Positions 36,168-45,837 of a stretch of 64,000 nt of DNA are shown piece after piece. The DNA lies in NCBI RefSeq assembly GCF_018141445.1, contig NZ_CP058649.1, positions 1,073,001 to 1,137,000 of the forward strand, written 5' to 3'. The DNA is from Vallitalea pronyensis. Lineage in GTDB: Bacteria > Bacillota > Clostridia > Lachnospirales > Vallitaleaceae. The position numbers and the translations under genes are program-made. The notes below the pieces were generated by a model that worked only from the letters and a program-made list of their open reading frames with translations, searched no databases and was not told the DNA's origin. Positions within the stretch are counted from its first letter, which is position 1. Every line of letters starts with the position of its first letter.

Positions 36168-36565
36168 AAAAAAGCGTAGCTTTTATATGTGTCCATAATT
36201 CATGCCGTTCTCAGATGGCAGAAGGATGGGCAAAACAATTAGGAAAAGATGTACTTGAAGCCTACTCAGCAGGTACAGAAAATTATCCACAAGTCAAACC
36301 ATTAGCCGTTGAAGTCATGGAAGAAGCAGGTGTAGATATGAGCTCTCATTACCCAAAGCTTCTATCCGATATCCCTGAAAAAGTTGACATGGTGATTACC
36401 ATGGGTTGTAATGTAGATTGTCCTTACATGCCATGTGACCATCGTGAAGACTGGGGATTAGACGATCCATCAGGAGGTCCCATAGAAGGATTTCGAGAAA
36501 CGAGAGATAAGATAAAAGAAAATGTGGAAGCGCTAATCGCTCGGATTCAAAGGAATGACATATAG
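36164..36565 (+). CDS. arsC: Arsenate reductase, thioredoxin-coupled class
   Basis: 133 aa cytoplasmic enzyme with a low-molecular-weight phosphatase fold that reduces arsenate to arsenite for export by Acr3. The active-site loop is C9-VHNSC-R15 (CX5R). Resolving cysteines lie at C82, C86 and C91 in MGCNVDCPYMPCD, as in thioredoxin-dependent ArsC. Start overlaps the acr3 stop, giving coupled translation. A strong terminator follows. Confidence 0.95.
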   Translation: MKKSVAFICVHNSCRSQMAEGWAKQLGKDVLEAYSAGTENYPQVKPLAVEVMEEAGVDMSSHYPKLLSDIPEKVDMVITMGCNVDCPYMPCDHREDWGLDDPSGGPIEGFRETRDKIKENVEALIARIQRNDI

Positions 36566-36570
36566 CTCCC

Positions 36571-36624
36571 AAGGCTGCTCTGTTGAAAGATGTTAAGACA
36601 CTTTCAGCAGAGCAGCCTTTTTTA
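36571..36624 (+). terminator. Terminator of the ars operon
   Basis: A 19-bp arm AAGGCTGCTCTG-tt-GAAAG pairs with CTTTC-a-GCAGAGCAGCCTT and runs into TTTTTT. Confidence 0.95.
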
Positions 36625-36673
36625 TTAGTCAGCTGAAAATGTCAAAAAGGGAAGAAAAACCAGCTTGTAATTG

Positions 36674-36702
36674 TTGTTGAGGCAAAGTAAATATGGTATC
36701 AT
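36674..36702 (+). promoter_or_regulatory. Putative promoter of the membrane AraC sensor
   Basis: TTGTTG (36674-36679), 17-nt spacer, TATCAT (36697-36702). The leader to 36798 is about 90 nt. Confidence 0.4.
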
Positions 36703-36798
36703 AACATGTAAGTAGCAGGATGTGTAACAACAAATCCGTTTTACTGAGAGCGTAACCTTATTTGTTCAATTAATAAGCTAATAGGAAGGACATCCCGT

Positions 36799-38946
36799 AT
36801 GTTTTTAAAACAAGTAAGAAGAAAATCCTTAATACGAAAAATATTTCTTTATATCTTTTTACCTATATTAGCCATTATGGTCGCAACCATTATCCAGATA
36901 AATCTTTTCTCTAGCGTATCTAAAAATGTCTACCTTAAAAATTATAACGAGTACCAAAAGAATATCAGCGCTAATATTGAAAATTATTTTAATCGTATTG
37001 CCTATACTTCCAATATGCTGGACAGGCAGATGATGATGGATATCTGTTATTTTAATCGTGATGTTAGCATTTATGAAAGATATGCATTTATACAACTTGT
37101 TTCAGAATTAACGGATATAAAAAACACGTCAACGGATATACACAGCATATTGTTTTATATGAAAAAACTGAATGTTGTCATCTCAAATGAATCCATTTAT
37201 AATGCCGATGAATTTTTCTCAAAGTACCATGTTTATGACGATTATCCGAAAAACTTCTGGTATAATTATGACATTAAGAGTATCAATTTTGACCTTTTAA
37301 AAGAAACGAAGCTAGGTAGCACAGCCGTTATACCCATGGTCGTCAACTCTGACAACTATCTATCAGACGATAATTTATTAATCTTTAACACCCAATCAAG
37401 TAACTTCAACACCCTTATAAAAAAGTATACAAATGATATCCATATGGATATGCGCTTATCATATGGAGGAAAAGACATATACGTCACCAATAACCATAAA
37501 AATAATAACATCACCATTCCATATACCGTAACCATTAACAATGAATTCTATGACCTTGCATATAGTTTTGATAGAAAGGCTTTTTTTGCACCTTTTAATT
37601 CGTATATTATCTTGTTTAATTCAATTGTAGGGATTATTTTCATCGTTGCCATTATTTTTTCTGTAAAAAATACATTGAAATTGTACAGGCCTTTTAAGTC
37701 TATAGCCCATACAATTAATAGAGATTCTCGTTCTAATACTAACATAACTTATGAAAAAATTGAAAACGTTGTCAATATGCTTGTGGATGAAAACAAAAAG
37801 ATGGCAGACCAAGTTGCTAATGCTGCCATGGTAGCCAGAGATAATTTTTTGTATCAGCTGTTACATGATGAAAGTATTTTAAAATACATCCATCTTAAAG
37901 ATTATGACATTGAATTTCCCTATAAACTGTTTTGCGTCGTTTCCATTAAATTTTCATTTATGACCTTGTTCTATACGGACTTTTCCAGAATGCAGCAAAT
38001 AAATATTTTTAATGCGCTTAATACCCTCATCTATGATAAATTTAATCAAGAGGGTATGCAATCATACGTGATTAAAGAATTAAACGACCAGTACCATATC
38101 ATTGTCAATACGGACAAAGCTCATGTAAAGGATGTGGAACAATCCGTTAAAGATTTTCCAGGGCTGTTTGCCGTGGATATGAAATATGCATCCGTACTGG
38201 TTGGAAAAGGTAATTTTTATCATCATGCAGATCAAATATCCGCATCTTACAAAGATGCCTATACCGATATTATTAATCGAGTGAGTAATCCTTCTAATAC
38301 ATCTAAGAATAGTAAGATCTATTATACACCAGAAGATAAAAACAAATTAAATAATTATTTGAAGACATCCAATCGAGAAGAAGCCATTTCTATAGTTGAA
38401 CAGCTTAATCAGGGTATTAGCAGTGAAAATGAGGTTAGAAACTTTTATTTTCAAACCTTGTTCTTATATGTTAATTTTGCTGAAGCTAATGAAATTAAGT
38501 CAGAGCTCCCAGATATGGATGTTCAATACCATCATGATTTAAGTACTCAAGAGCTTAAGAATAGCATCGTCACCCTTACCAACAACATATGTGATTATTT
38601 CGACTCCAATAGTCACTTGATCAGTCAGCAGAATATTTTTAAATACATTGATGAAAATTATGCCAAAGATCTCTACGCCGACTTACTGGCTAATCATTTT
38701 AAGATCAGTACTCGGAAATTTTCAAACTTCTTTAAAGAAAAGTTTGGTGTAACATTTTATCAGTACTTGTCATCTTATCGCATTGAAAAGTCTAAAGAGA
38801 TACTCTTAGCAAACTATAAAATGAATCTGGATGAAGTGTCTCAACTTGTAGGATTTCGTTCTAGACAGACTTTTATCAGGATGTTTAAACAGCGTGAAGG
38901 CATAACGCCTACGGCCTATAGAGACATCCACATAAAAAGAATGTAG
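36799..38946 (+). CDS. Membrane-bound AraC-type one-component regulator (YtdP-like)
   Basis: 715 aa. TM1 is about 14-36, followed by an extracytoplasmic sensor of around 220 residues and TM2 near 260-288. A cytoplasmic linker then leads to a C-terminal AraC double helix-turn-helix at about 610-710 (YADLLANHFKISTRKFSNFF...LDEVSQLVGFRSRQTFIRMF). It combines the sensor topology of YesM with direct DNA binding, so no phosphorelay is needed. It lies upstream of the second sugar import/sulfatase cluster and is its probable activator. GGAAGGA lies upstream of the start, with longer than usual spacing. Confidence 0.88.
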   Translation: MFLKQVRRKSLIRKIFLYIFLPILAIMVATIIQINLFSSVSKNVYLKNYNEYQKNISANIENYFNRIAYTSNMLDRQMMMDICYFNRDVSIYERYAFIQLVSELTDIKNTSTDIHSILFYMKKLNVVISNESIYNADEFFSKYHVYDDYPKNFWYNYDIKSINFDLLKETKLGSTAVIPMVVNSDNYLSDDNLLIFNTQSSNFNTLIKKYTNDIHMDMRLSYGGKDIYVTNNHKNNNITIPYTVTINNEFYDLAYSFDRKAFFAPFNSYIILFNSIVGIIFIVAIIFSVKNTLKLYRPFKSIAHTINRDSRSNTNITYEKIENVVNMLVDENKKMADQVANAAMVARDNFLYQLLHDESILKYIHLKDYDIEFPYKLFCVVSIKFSFMTLFYTDFSRMQQINIFNALNTLIYDKFNQEGMQSYVIKELNDQYHIIVNTDKAHVKDVEQSVKDFPGLFAVDMKYASVLVGKGNFYHHADQISASYKDAYTDIINRVSNPSNTSKNSKIYYTPEDKNKLNNYLKTSNREEAISIVEQLNQGISSENEVRNFYFQTLFLYVNFAEANEIKSELPDMDVQYHHDLSTQELKNSIVTLTNNICDYFDSNSHLISQQNIFKYIDENYAKDLYADLLANHFKISTRKFSNFFKEKFGVTFYQYLSSYRIEKSKEILLANYKMNLDEVSQLVGFRSRQTFIRMFKQREGITPTAYRDIHIKRM

Positions 38947-39103
38947 TAAGAACAAGTGGGCCATGTTTGTGTATGGAGTATTATTGCGAAAAAAGTAGTT
39001 TATTGCGATAAAATTTATAACATATGATATATAAAACGACAAGAACCTAACCTAAAATGTGCTAATATTATCATGTAATCAAATATTAAAGGAGATGAGT
39101 CAT

Positions 39104-39562
39104 ATGAAAAAGCTATTAGTATCCATGTGCTTAGTATTAACATTAATCTTAACGTCAATACCTGTATTTGCTTATACTGAACAGACTTTGGATAGCTTCA
39201 ATCAAGATTCTTCTGGTAAAGTGACCTTTGAACAGTACGCTTTTAATAATGACACGTATTATTTCTTCAACTCTGTGGACAAGCCTCAATACCAATTTAA
39301 CTACCCTCATAGTAAGATGAATATAAAAATTAAAGTAGATTGGAGCAATTTACCAAATGCTGGTACCCGGTATGTCCGGGTTAACATTGGTCAAGTTAAC
39401 GGTATTGCTTATCCTGTATGGGTTGATCTTTTTCAAACAAGTGGAAGTAAAACCGTAACGAGTACATATTATCCTAATGTAAATGGACCATTTTATATTG
39501 AGATTATTGGGGTAGGGTTAAGTGGTAGCAATATCAAAGTAACTGGAGAAGTTTACCCTTAA
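39104..39562 (+). CDS. Small secreted protein of unknown family
   Basis: 152 aa. A clean signal peptide (MKKLLVSMCLVLTLILTSIP then VFA, cleavage after A23) and no anchor, so it is secreted or wall-associated. The mature part is beta-rich and aromatic (YYFFNSVDKPQYQFNYPHSK, YPVWVDLFQTSGSKT), suggestive of a small jelly-roll or carbohydrate-contact domain. ATG 39104 lies behind AAAGGAGATGAG. Its location between the regulator and the import genes suggests a role in glycan capture, but nothing proves that. Confidence 0.75.
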   Translation: MKKLLVSMCLVLTLILTSIPVFAYTEQTLDSFNQDSSGKVTFEQYAFNNDTYYFFNSVDKPQYQFNYPHSKMNIKIKVDWSNLPNAGTRYVRVNIGQVNGIAYPVWVDLFQTSGSKTVTSTYYPNVNGPFYIEIIGVGLSGSNIKVTGEVYP

Positions 39563-39597
39563 TAGCGTGTTATGATTAATTTTGAGTTTGGACAAGC

Positions 39598-39632
39598 AGA
39601 GGGCTGTTGCATAATGCAACAGCCCTCTTTTT
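39598..39632 (+). terminator. Terminator after the small secreted protein
   Basis: AGAGGGCTGTTGCA and its complement around a 2-4 nt loop, followed by TTTTT. The T-tract is only on the plus side. Confidence 0.93.
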
Positions 39633-39684
39633 AAATACGTAATGACGATTGTCCATGATAGTCATCTCTTTTTTTAATACGTTA

Positions 39685-41304
39685 TTACTTGCTATGAAGT
39701 GCTATGTTATAGATTTCAATTAATCGATCGTAATTGCTATCGTCAAGTAAGCTTAAAAATTCGTCGTAATCTGCATCAACATTTTTCTCACCAAAAGTAA
39801 ACTTTGCAATGTATTGATTAATTACTTTGTTGGCCGATACAAAAATAAGCTGGGCTTCCTCAACAAGTTCATCTGGAATGGTTGGACTCTCAAACGCATA
39901 GGATGTGGATGTAGCTTCTAATCGCTCTTGTAGGGCTTCTTCTCCTAGAAGTGCTGTTTTAAAATCACTTAACTCTACATTTTTCTCAAAGCCCATGTGA
40001 CTGTTACAACCATCTAACTTAAAGGAAGATGCAATAAATGCTTCCGTTGCTATTTTTTTGCCATCTTCAACGGTATAATGCTGACCTTCAATACCCCATC
40101 CTAACAACGTACGATTTTCTTCACTGTACATGTACCAATCGATAAATTTAATGATTTCTTCAATGTTTTTATACTTTCCAACAGCCTCGGATAAAGCAAA
40201 GGATAGCTTTTGCTGTTCAGCAACATACAATGTATCGATGATGTCATCTGCAAGGAGCCATGGTCCACGCACCATATCAAAGTCAGGATTTAATTGTTTG
40301 AAGTTTTTATTGTAGCTTTGAAGTTGTCCTGTCCAGCCGTAACTTACTAAGGTGATATCATTTGCCATTTTCTGACGGAATTGTTCTGGAGTAGCCGTCA
40401 AGAACTCAGGATCAATTAAGCCTTCGGCAAAGAGTTTGTTAATGAATTTAAAGAATGCTTTTGCATTGTCTGTATCATAGATGTTAATGTATTTTTCTTG
40501 TTCAGCATCATAATGGACACCTGTGTTTGTCATGAGACTAACTCCAAAAGCTTGAGCGATAGGAACGGCTGTATAAGCTTTGAAGGTGGTATTTAAAGGA
40601 TACGAATCTGGATATTCTTGTTTTAATGAAGACAATACATGGTAGAATTCATCAATGGTAGTCGGTACTTCTAGATTGAGTTTGTCAAGGAGGTCTTTTC
40701 TATACATAAGCGCTCCTTGTTCTGAAAGAACTATCTTATCATATCCCCCAGAAAACGAGTACATGGAACCGTCTTCATTCAGTGGAAAACCTACAAAATC
40801 CCTGCTTTCAAAAAAAGCTTTCATATGGGGCATTTTACCATCATTGTAATACCCACTGTAATCAAAAAACATGCCATTTGTAAAGAACGTATTCATTTTA
40901 GACTTATCTAAAGCTAACACAGTAATTAAGTCCGGTATTTCATATCCAGTACTTAACATGGTCGTTACTTTTTGCGTGTAGTCATCACGGATGATCGGTA
41001 CAATATCAAGTGTCACATTGGTTCTTTTTTTAATTTCTCCAAGAATGGCCCAATCCTCTGAGAATCTATTGAACTCTCCAGGAATTTCTGCAAGGGCAAA
41101 AGAAATATTAAAAGGTTCTTCAGCATAATAAGTTGTTAATTCCCCGTCCTTTACATGGGGTGTATTATCTGCTGGTTTATCCGTGTTATCTGTTTTTTCA
41201 TTAGTGGTCGATTGAGGTGTATCATTTGTTGATTTGCCACATGCTGTAAGAGCAATCCCCATTATAACCACAAGAGCCAAAGCCAGTATTCTTTTTTTTA
41301 TCAT
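39685..41304 (-). CDS. Sugar-binding lipoprotein of the second locus
   Basis: 539 aa extracellular solute-binding protein. The lipobox LTAC gives lipidated C22, then a Thr/Asp/Lys-rich linker and an LplA-like body (FALAEIPGEFNRFSEDWAIL, TMLSTGYEIPDLITVL). ATG 41304 lies behind GGGAGAAGG; the frame stays open further upstream (to 41403) without a site. It is transcribed away from the permeases it should serve, which is unusual since these genes normally form one operon. Divergent control by the membrane AraC sensor is plausible. Confidence 0.9.
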   Translation of the reverse strand: MIKKRILALALVVIMGIALTACGKSTNDTPQSTTNEKTDNTDKPADNTPHVKDGELTTYYAEEPFNISFALAEIPGEFNRFSEDWAILGEIKKRTNVTLDIVPIIRDDYTQKVTTMLSTGYEIPDLITVLALDKSKMNTFFTNGMFFDYSGYYNDGKMPHMKAFFESRDFVGFPLNEDGSMYSFSGGYDKIVLSEQGALMYRKDLLDKLNLEVPTTIDEFYHVLSSLKQEYPDSYPLNTTFKAYTAVPIAQAFGVSLMTNTGVHYDAEQEKYINIYDTDNAKAFFKFINKLFAEGLIDPEFLTATPEQFRQKMANDITLVSYGWTGQLQSYNKNFKQLNPDFDMVRGPWLLADDIIDTLYVAEQQKLSFALSEAVGKYKNIEEIIKFIDWYMYSEENRTLLGWGIEGQHYTVEDGKKIATEAFIASSFKLDGCNSHMGFEKNVELSDFKTALLGEEALQERLEATSTSYAFESPTIPDELVEEAQLIFVSANKVINQYIAKFTFGEKNVDADYDEFLSLLDDSNYDRLIEIYNIALHSK

Positions 41305-41401
41305 GTTTACCTTCTCCCTTTCTTTAATAAATGATTTGAACAATAAATGATTTGCACATCTAGTAAATGAAATCATTTTATGTGATATAACAATTATAAA
41401 C

Positions 41402-41446
41402 AATCAAGTAACGCATTTATAGTTGCAATATATGTAATTAAGTAAC
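41402..41446. promoter_or_regulatory. Direct repeats in the divergent intergenic region
   Basis: AATCAAGTAAC (41402-41412) and AATTAAGTAAC (41436-41446) match at 10 of 11 positions, 34 bp apart. They lie in the 357-base gap between the divergent binding-protein and permease genes and are candidate AraC-type half-sites. The gap also holds GGTCAA/TTGACC arms and a 31-codon open stretch (41544-41639) that may be a gene remnant. Confidence 0.35.
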
Positions 41447-41661
41447 AAAACCCACTGTCTTTCATGGATGATTACATGATTTATTACTTGCATATGTTAA
41501 TCACGGTCAAAATTATAACGGATACACCATTATTGAATGTTGACCATTTAAAATTGCTGATGCTACAATTTTATTAGAGCAGCAAAATGATTTTGATGTG
41601 CTAGATATTACAGTTACAAGTTGGGCCACAACTAAATAATTAGGAAAGGGAGGTAGCAGCT

Positions 41662-42621
41662 ATTAAAACTATAGAGAGAAAAAAAAGTCAAAAAAAAGTT
41701 CATGGTAAAACGAACACATTAAGACGGCATTGGAATTATAACAAGCAATATTACTTTATGATTATCATACCTTTACTATTTCTTTTAATATTTAAGTATG
41801 GACCAATGCTAGGCAATATCATCGCTTTTAGGAGGTACAAGCCAAGCGGGTCAGCTTGGGGCGTTGATTGGGTAGGGTTGAAATACTTTAAGATGTTTAT
41901 TGGGGATAAGATTTTTTGGAATGCCTTTACCAACACATTGGTGTTAAGTTTTGGTAGTCTTTTAGTGAATATGCCGATAGCTATTATCTTTGCATTGTTG
42001 TTTAATGAGTTGAGCCATAAATTCATTAAGCGGGTTGTTCAAAGTTCAACATTCTTTCCTTCGTTACTGTCAACGGTGGTTATTATTGGAATTGCTATTG
42101 AAGTCATGTCACCTTCAACAGGCATCATCAACCATCTATTACAGTCAGTAGGTCTCATAAAAGAACCCATATACTTTGTAAATGATCCAAAATATTATAG
42201 AATCATATACATTTTGACAGCCACATGGAAATCCACAGGTGCAAATGCCATTATCTACATCGCTGCCCTATCGAATGTGGATTTAACCTTATATGATGCA
42301 GCCATGGTTGACGGTGCTAACCGCTGGAAGCAAACATGGCATATTACCTTACCAGCTATGAAAAATGTTATTTCTGTTACATTAATACTAAGTTTAGGTC
42401 GGGTATTAACATTAGGTACTGAAAAAACCCTTCTATTAATGACACCCAACAACTCTGGCGTCAGCGAAATCATCAGCACCTATGTGTATAACATAGGTAT
42501 CGTCGGCAACAACTATAGCTACGCAGCTGCTATAGGACTTTTTAATGCCGCCGTTGGTCTTATCTTGGTGCTGTCTACAAGGGCCATATCAAGGAAAATT
42601 GATGATGACGCAATACTATAA
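41662..42621 (+). CDS. Carbohydrate ABC permease, LplB type, with probable AUU start
   Basis: 319 aa if begun at ATT 41662. The frame is open from 41644 but contains no ATG, GTG or TTG until ATG 41758, which lies inside TM1 (YYFMIIIPLLFLLIFKYGPM) and would remove the conserved N-terminal cytoplasmic tail. AAGGGAGG ends at 41653, 8 nt before ATT, ideal for initiation. The family fold is otherwise complete, with EAA loop DAAMVDGANRWKQTWHITLP. It is 17 nt from the partner permease. Confidence 0.85.
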   Translation: MKTIERKKSQKKVHGKTNTLRRHWNYNKQYYFMIIIPLLFLLIFKYGPMLGNIIAFRRYKPSGSAWGVDWVGLKYFKMFIGDKIFWNAFTNTLVLSFGSLLVNMPIAIIFALLFNELSHKFIKRVVQSSTFFPSLLSTVVIIGIAIEVMSPSTGIINHLLQSVGLIKEPIYFVNDPKYYRIIYILTATWKSTGANAIIYIAALSNVDLTLYDAAMVDGANRWKQTWHITLPAMKNVISVTLILSLGRVLTLGTEKTLLLMTPNNSGVSEIISTYVYNIGIVGNNYSYAAAIGLFNAAVGLILVLSTRAISRKIDDDAIL

Positions 42622-42638
42622 TAAAATGGAGGTCGCAT

Positions 42639-43517
42639 ATGGGAACAGAATTATATAGAAAATCCAAAGGATATAAAATCTTTGGCATTGTTAATGCAGT
42701 TGTTTTGATTATTTTTTGCGCCTTATGTTTATACCCGTTTTTGTACACACTTGCATTGTCTTTTAGTAGCCGTGAATTTGTTGAAACTGGCTCCATTGCA
42801 CTGTTACCAAAAGGATTTAACTTGGCTGCTTATGTAAGGGCCTTTGAAGAGCCTGGTTTCATAAGAGGATTGTTTAACTCCGTGTTTTATACGGTAGCAG
42901 GTGCTTTTATATCGGTAACGGTATCATCCATGCTTGCCTTTGCCTTAACCAATAAAGAAGTGAAAGGGAGAAATGTATTTCTTTTAATGGTGATCATTAC
43001 CATGTTTTTCTCTGGCGGCATTATCCCAAACTTTTTGCTCTTAAAGCAACTTAACCTGATTAACAAAATGTGGTCCCTAATACTGCCAGTGGCCATTAAT
43101 CCATTTTTCTTTTTGGTCATCTATTCAAATATGATGTCCATACCTACTGAAATGAAAGAAGCTGCCATGATCGATGGCTTATCACCTTTCAAAATTTTTT
43201 ATAAAATATATTTGCCCCTTTGTCAGGCGACAATAGCTACGGTTACACTCTTCACTTCATTATTTATGTGGAACAATTGGTTTACGGCCAGTATCTATCT
43301 CTTTGATCGGGATAAATTTCCTGTCATGCTGGTATTAAGAAACATGATTGTTGGGGGAAATACCACATCAGAAGATATCATTGATACCCTAACCGTATCT
43401 TCACAGTCTCTCACATCTGCTGCAACAGTAGTGGTGGCCATACCCATCGTTATTTTATACATGCTCTTATCCAAGTATTTTGAGAAAGGGCTCACATTGG
43501 GTGGCGTAAAAGGATAA
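42639..43517 (+). CDS. Carbohydrate ABC permease, LplC/YteO type
   Basis: 292 aa second permease of the importer with about six helices. Segments CLYPFLYTLALSFSSREF and EAA loop EAAMIDGLSPFKIFYKIYLP, with the C-terminal GLTLGGVKG. AATGGAGG precedes the ATG. It is followed after 28 nt by the GH3 gene in the same operon. No ATPase gene is present. Confidence 0.92.
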   Translation: MGTELYRKSKGYKIFGIVNAVVLIIFCALCLYPFLYTLALSFSSREFVETGSIALLPKGFNLAAYVRAFEEPGFIRGLFNSVFYTVAGAFISVTVSSMLAFALTNKEVKGRNVFLLMVIITMFFSGGIIPNFLLLKQLNLINKMWSLILPVAINPFFFLVIYSNMMSIPTEMKEAAMIDGLSPFKIFYKIYLPLCQATIATVTLFTSLFMWNNWFTASIYLFDRDKFPVMLVLRNMIVGGNTTSEDIIDTLTVSSQSLTSAATVVVAIPIVILYMLLSKYFEKGLTLGGVKG

Positions 43518-43545
43518 AAATAAATAAGAAAAGAGGTATTAGATA

Positions 43546-45822
43546 ATGATTAAACAGTTAGTACAACAAATGACACTGGAGGAAAAAGCCTCCTTATGTT
43601 CCGGTTCAGACTTTTGGCACACCCAACCCATAGAACGTCTGAATATACCTGCTGTTATGGTAAGCGATGGTCCTCATGGACTTCGTAAACAAGATGACAA
43701 GGCGGATCATCTGGCTGTCAATGAAAGCATTAAAGCCGTATGTTTTCCAGCTGGTTGTGCCACGGCTGCATCCTTTGACCGTCAGCTGCTAATGACCATG
43801 GGTGAAGCTATTGGAGAATCTTGTCAGGCAGAAAAGCTCAGTGTTGTTCTAGGACCTGCCGTGAACATTAAGCGTTCACCCCTCTGTGGACGAAACTTTG
43901 AATATTTCTCGGAAGACCCCTACCTTACGAGTGAAATGGCCACATCTTTTATTCATGGTGTCCAATCCAAAAATGTGGGGACAAGCCTAAAGCATTATGC
44001 AGCTAATAATCAAGAGCATCGGAGGATGTCCTCTAGCTCTGAAGTGGACGAACGCACCATGAGAGAAATTTATTTAGCCGCTTTTGAAAAGCCTGTAATG
44101 GATGCCAAACCATGGACCGTCATGTGTTCATACAATAAAATTAATGGCACCTACGCTTCTGAGAGTCGAAAATATTTGACAGAAATCCTTCGCGATGAAT
44201 GGGGCTTTGATGGCTATGTAGTCAGTGATTGGGGCGCAACAGCTGATCGCGTGCAAGGCATTATTGCTGGGATGGATCTCGAGATGCCTTCTAGTGCAGG
44301 CATCAATGACAGACGTATTGTTGAGGCTGTCAAAAACGGTGAATTAGACGAAGACCTACTTGATCAAACAGTGGAGCGTATTCTAACCATTAATTATCGG
44401 TATCTGGAAAATGCAAAGCCTGATACAAAATGGGATAAGGAAGCTCAACATGCTTTATCTGCTCATTTAGCAGCAGAGTGTATGGTTCTACTAAAAAATG
44501 AGGACCATGTTTTACCACTTAGCAAAACAGATGACATTGCCTTTATAGGTGAATTTGCTCAAAAACCTCGTTTTCAAGGGGGCGGCAGTTCTCATATTAA
44601 CTGTTTCAAAATCACCAGTGCACTTGAAGCCGTGAAAGATATGGCACAAGTAACTTACGCTAAAGGTTATGATTTATTAACAGATACAACCAATGATACA
44701 CTTATTAAGGAAGCTGTGGCAGCAGCAAAGCAGGCTAAGGTTGCTGTGGTCTTTGCTGGATTACCTGATATCTATGAATCGGAGGGCTATGACCGAACGC
44801 ATATGGGTTTACCTGACTGTCAAAATGAAGTGATTAGGCGTGTTGCAGAGGCAAATCCCAATACAGTTGTTGTGCTTCATAACGGTTCCCCCGTAGAGAT
44901 GCCATGGGTAGATGATGTGAAAGGTATCCTTGAAGCTTACCTTGGTGGTCAGGCTGTAGGTTTGGCAACAACCCGCATACTCTTTGGAGAAGCAAATCCT
45001 TGTGGTAAGCTACCAGAAACCTTCCCCAAAAAACTAGAAGACAACCCTTCTTATATCTTCTATGGCGGCGAAAAAAACATAGCCGAGTATCGTGAAGGTG
45101 TGTTTGTGGGTTATCGCTATTATGATAAAAAGAACATGGATGTATGCTTCCCATTTGGTTTTGGCTTATCTTATACCACTTTTGCATATAGTCATTTAGT
45201 CGTAGATAAAGAAACCATTAAGGATACGGAGACAGTTACTGTTTCGGTGGATGTAACGAATACAGGCCATGTAGCCGGTAAAGAGGTGGTACAGCTCTAT
45301 ATTGCAGACCATGAGAGTACGGTTATTCGACCCATAAAAGAACTTAAGGAATTTGAAAAAGTAGCGTTAATGCCAGGCGAAACTAAGACAGTGACATTCT
45401 TTTTAGATAAACGTGCTTTTGCCTATTGGAATACACACATTCATGATTGGCATGTAGAAACAGGTACATTTGATATTTTGATTGGTCAATCATCTCAGGA
45501 CATTCATTGTCGTCAAACCATTGACGTACAATCAACAGTGAAATTACCTGTTGACTATGACATGAACAGTATCTTGCTGGATTTACTATCAGACCCTGAT
45601 GCAAAAGCTATTATTGAACCCCTCATGTTGGACATGATGAAAAAACTGATGGCACAGGATGAGGATGCAGATAAAGCGGGTAACGAAGCCATCACTTTAG
45701 AGATGAGTAAAGCCATGATGCAGTATATGCCTCTTCGGGCCATTGTTAGTTTTGGAAATGGACAGGTTTCACCTGAACAGTTGGCCATGCTACTTAAGAA
45801 GATAAATAACCCAGAAGAATAG
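43546..45822 (+). CDS. Glycoside hydrolase family 3 enzyme (beta-glucosidase-like)
   Basis: 758 aa, no signal peptide, so intracellular. An N-terminal GH3 barrel with SDGPHGLR, CGRNFEYFSEDPYL and the catalytic nucleophile D228 in VVSDWGAT. Then the alpha/beta sandwich domain with the probable acid/base E413 in ESEGYDRTHMGLP, and a fibronectin type III-like domain about 575-645. The substrate may be a beta-glucoside or beta-xyloside; pairing with a sulfatase suggests desulfated imported oligosaccharides. AAGAGG precedes the ATG. Confidence 0.92.
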   Translation: MIKQLVQQMTLEEKASLCSGSDFWHTQPIERLNIPAVMVSDGPHGLRKQDDKADHLAVNESIKAVCFPAGCATAASFDRQLLMTMGEAIGESCQAEKLSVVLGPAVNIKRSPLCGRNFEYFSEDPYLTSEMATSFIHGVQSKNVGTSLKHYAANNQEHRRMSSSSEVDERTMREIYLAAFEKPVMDAKPWTVMCSYNKINGTYASESRKYLTEILRDEWGFDGYVVSDWGATADRVQGIIAGMDLEMPSSAGINDRRIVEAVKNGELDEDLLDQTVERILTINYRYLENAKPDTKWDKEAQHALSAHLAAECMVLLKNEDHVLPLSKTDDIAFIGEFAQKPRFQGGGSSHINCFKITSALEAVKDMAQVTYAKGYDLLTDTTNDTLIKEAVAAAKQAKVAVVFAGLPDIYESEGYDRTHMGLPDCQNEVIRRVAEANPNTVVVLHNGSPVEMPWVDDVKGILEAYLGGQAVGLATTRILFGEANPCGKLPETFPKKLEDNPSYIFYGGEKNIAEYREGVFVGYRYYDKKNMDVCFPFGFGLSYTTFAYSHLVVDKETIKDTETVTVSVDVTNTGHVAGKEVVQLYIADHESTVIRPIKELKEFEKVALMPGETKTVTFFLDKRAFAYWNTHIHDWHVETGTFDILIGQSSQDIHCRQTIDVQSTVKLPVDYDMNSILLDLLSDPDAKAIIEPLMLDMMKKLMAQDEDADKAGNEAITLEMSKAMMQYMPLRAIVSFGNGQVSPEQLAMLLKKINNPEE

Positions 45823-45837
45823 ATTGGAGTTGAAAAC

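Noticed and set aside
36716..36770. Possible third copy of the 75-nt element
   Set aside because: It shares AGGAT and AACAAATCC with copy A, but the other conserved blocks are missing, so chance similarity is likely.
44834..45187. 117-codon minus-strand frame inside GH3
   Set aside because: Fully contained in the GH3 coding sequence, no ribosome site and a composition typical of an antisense shadow.
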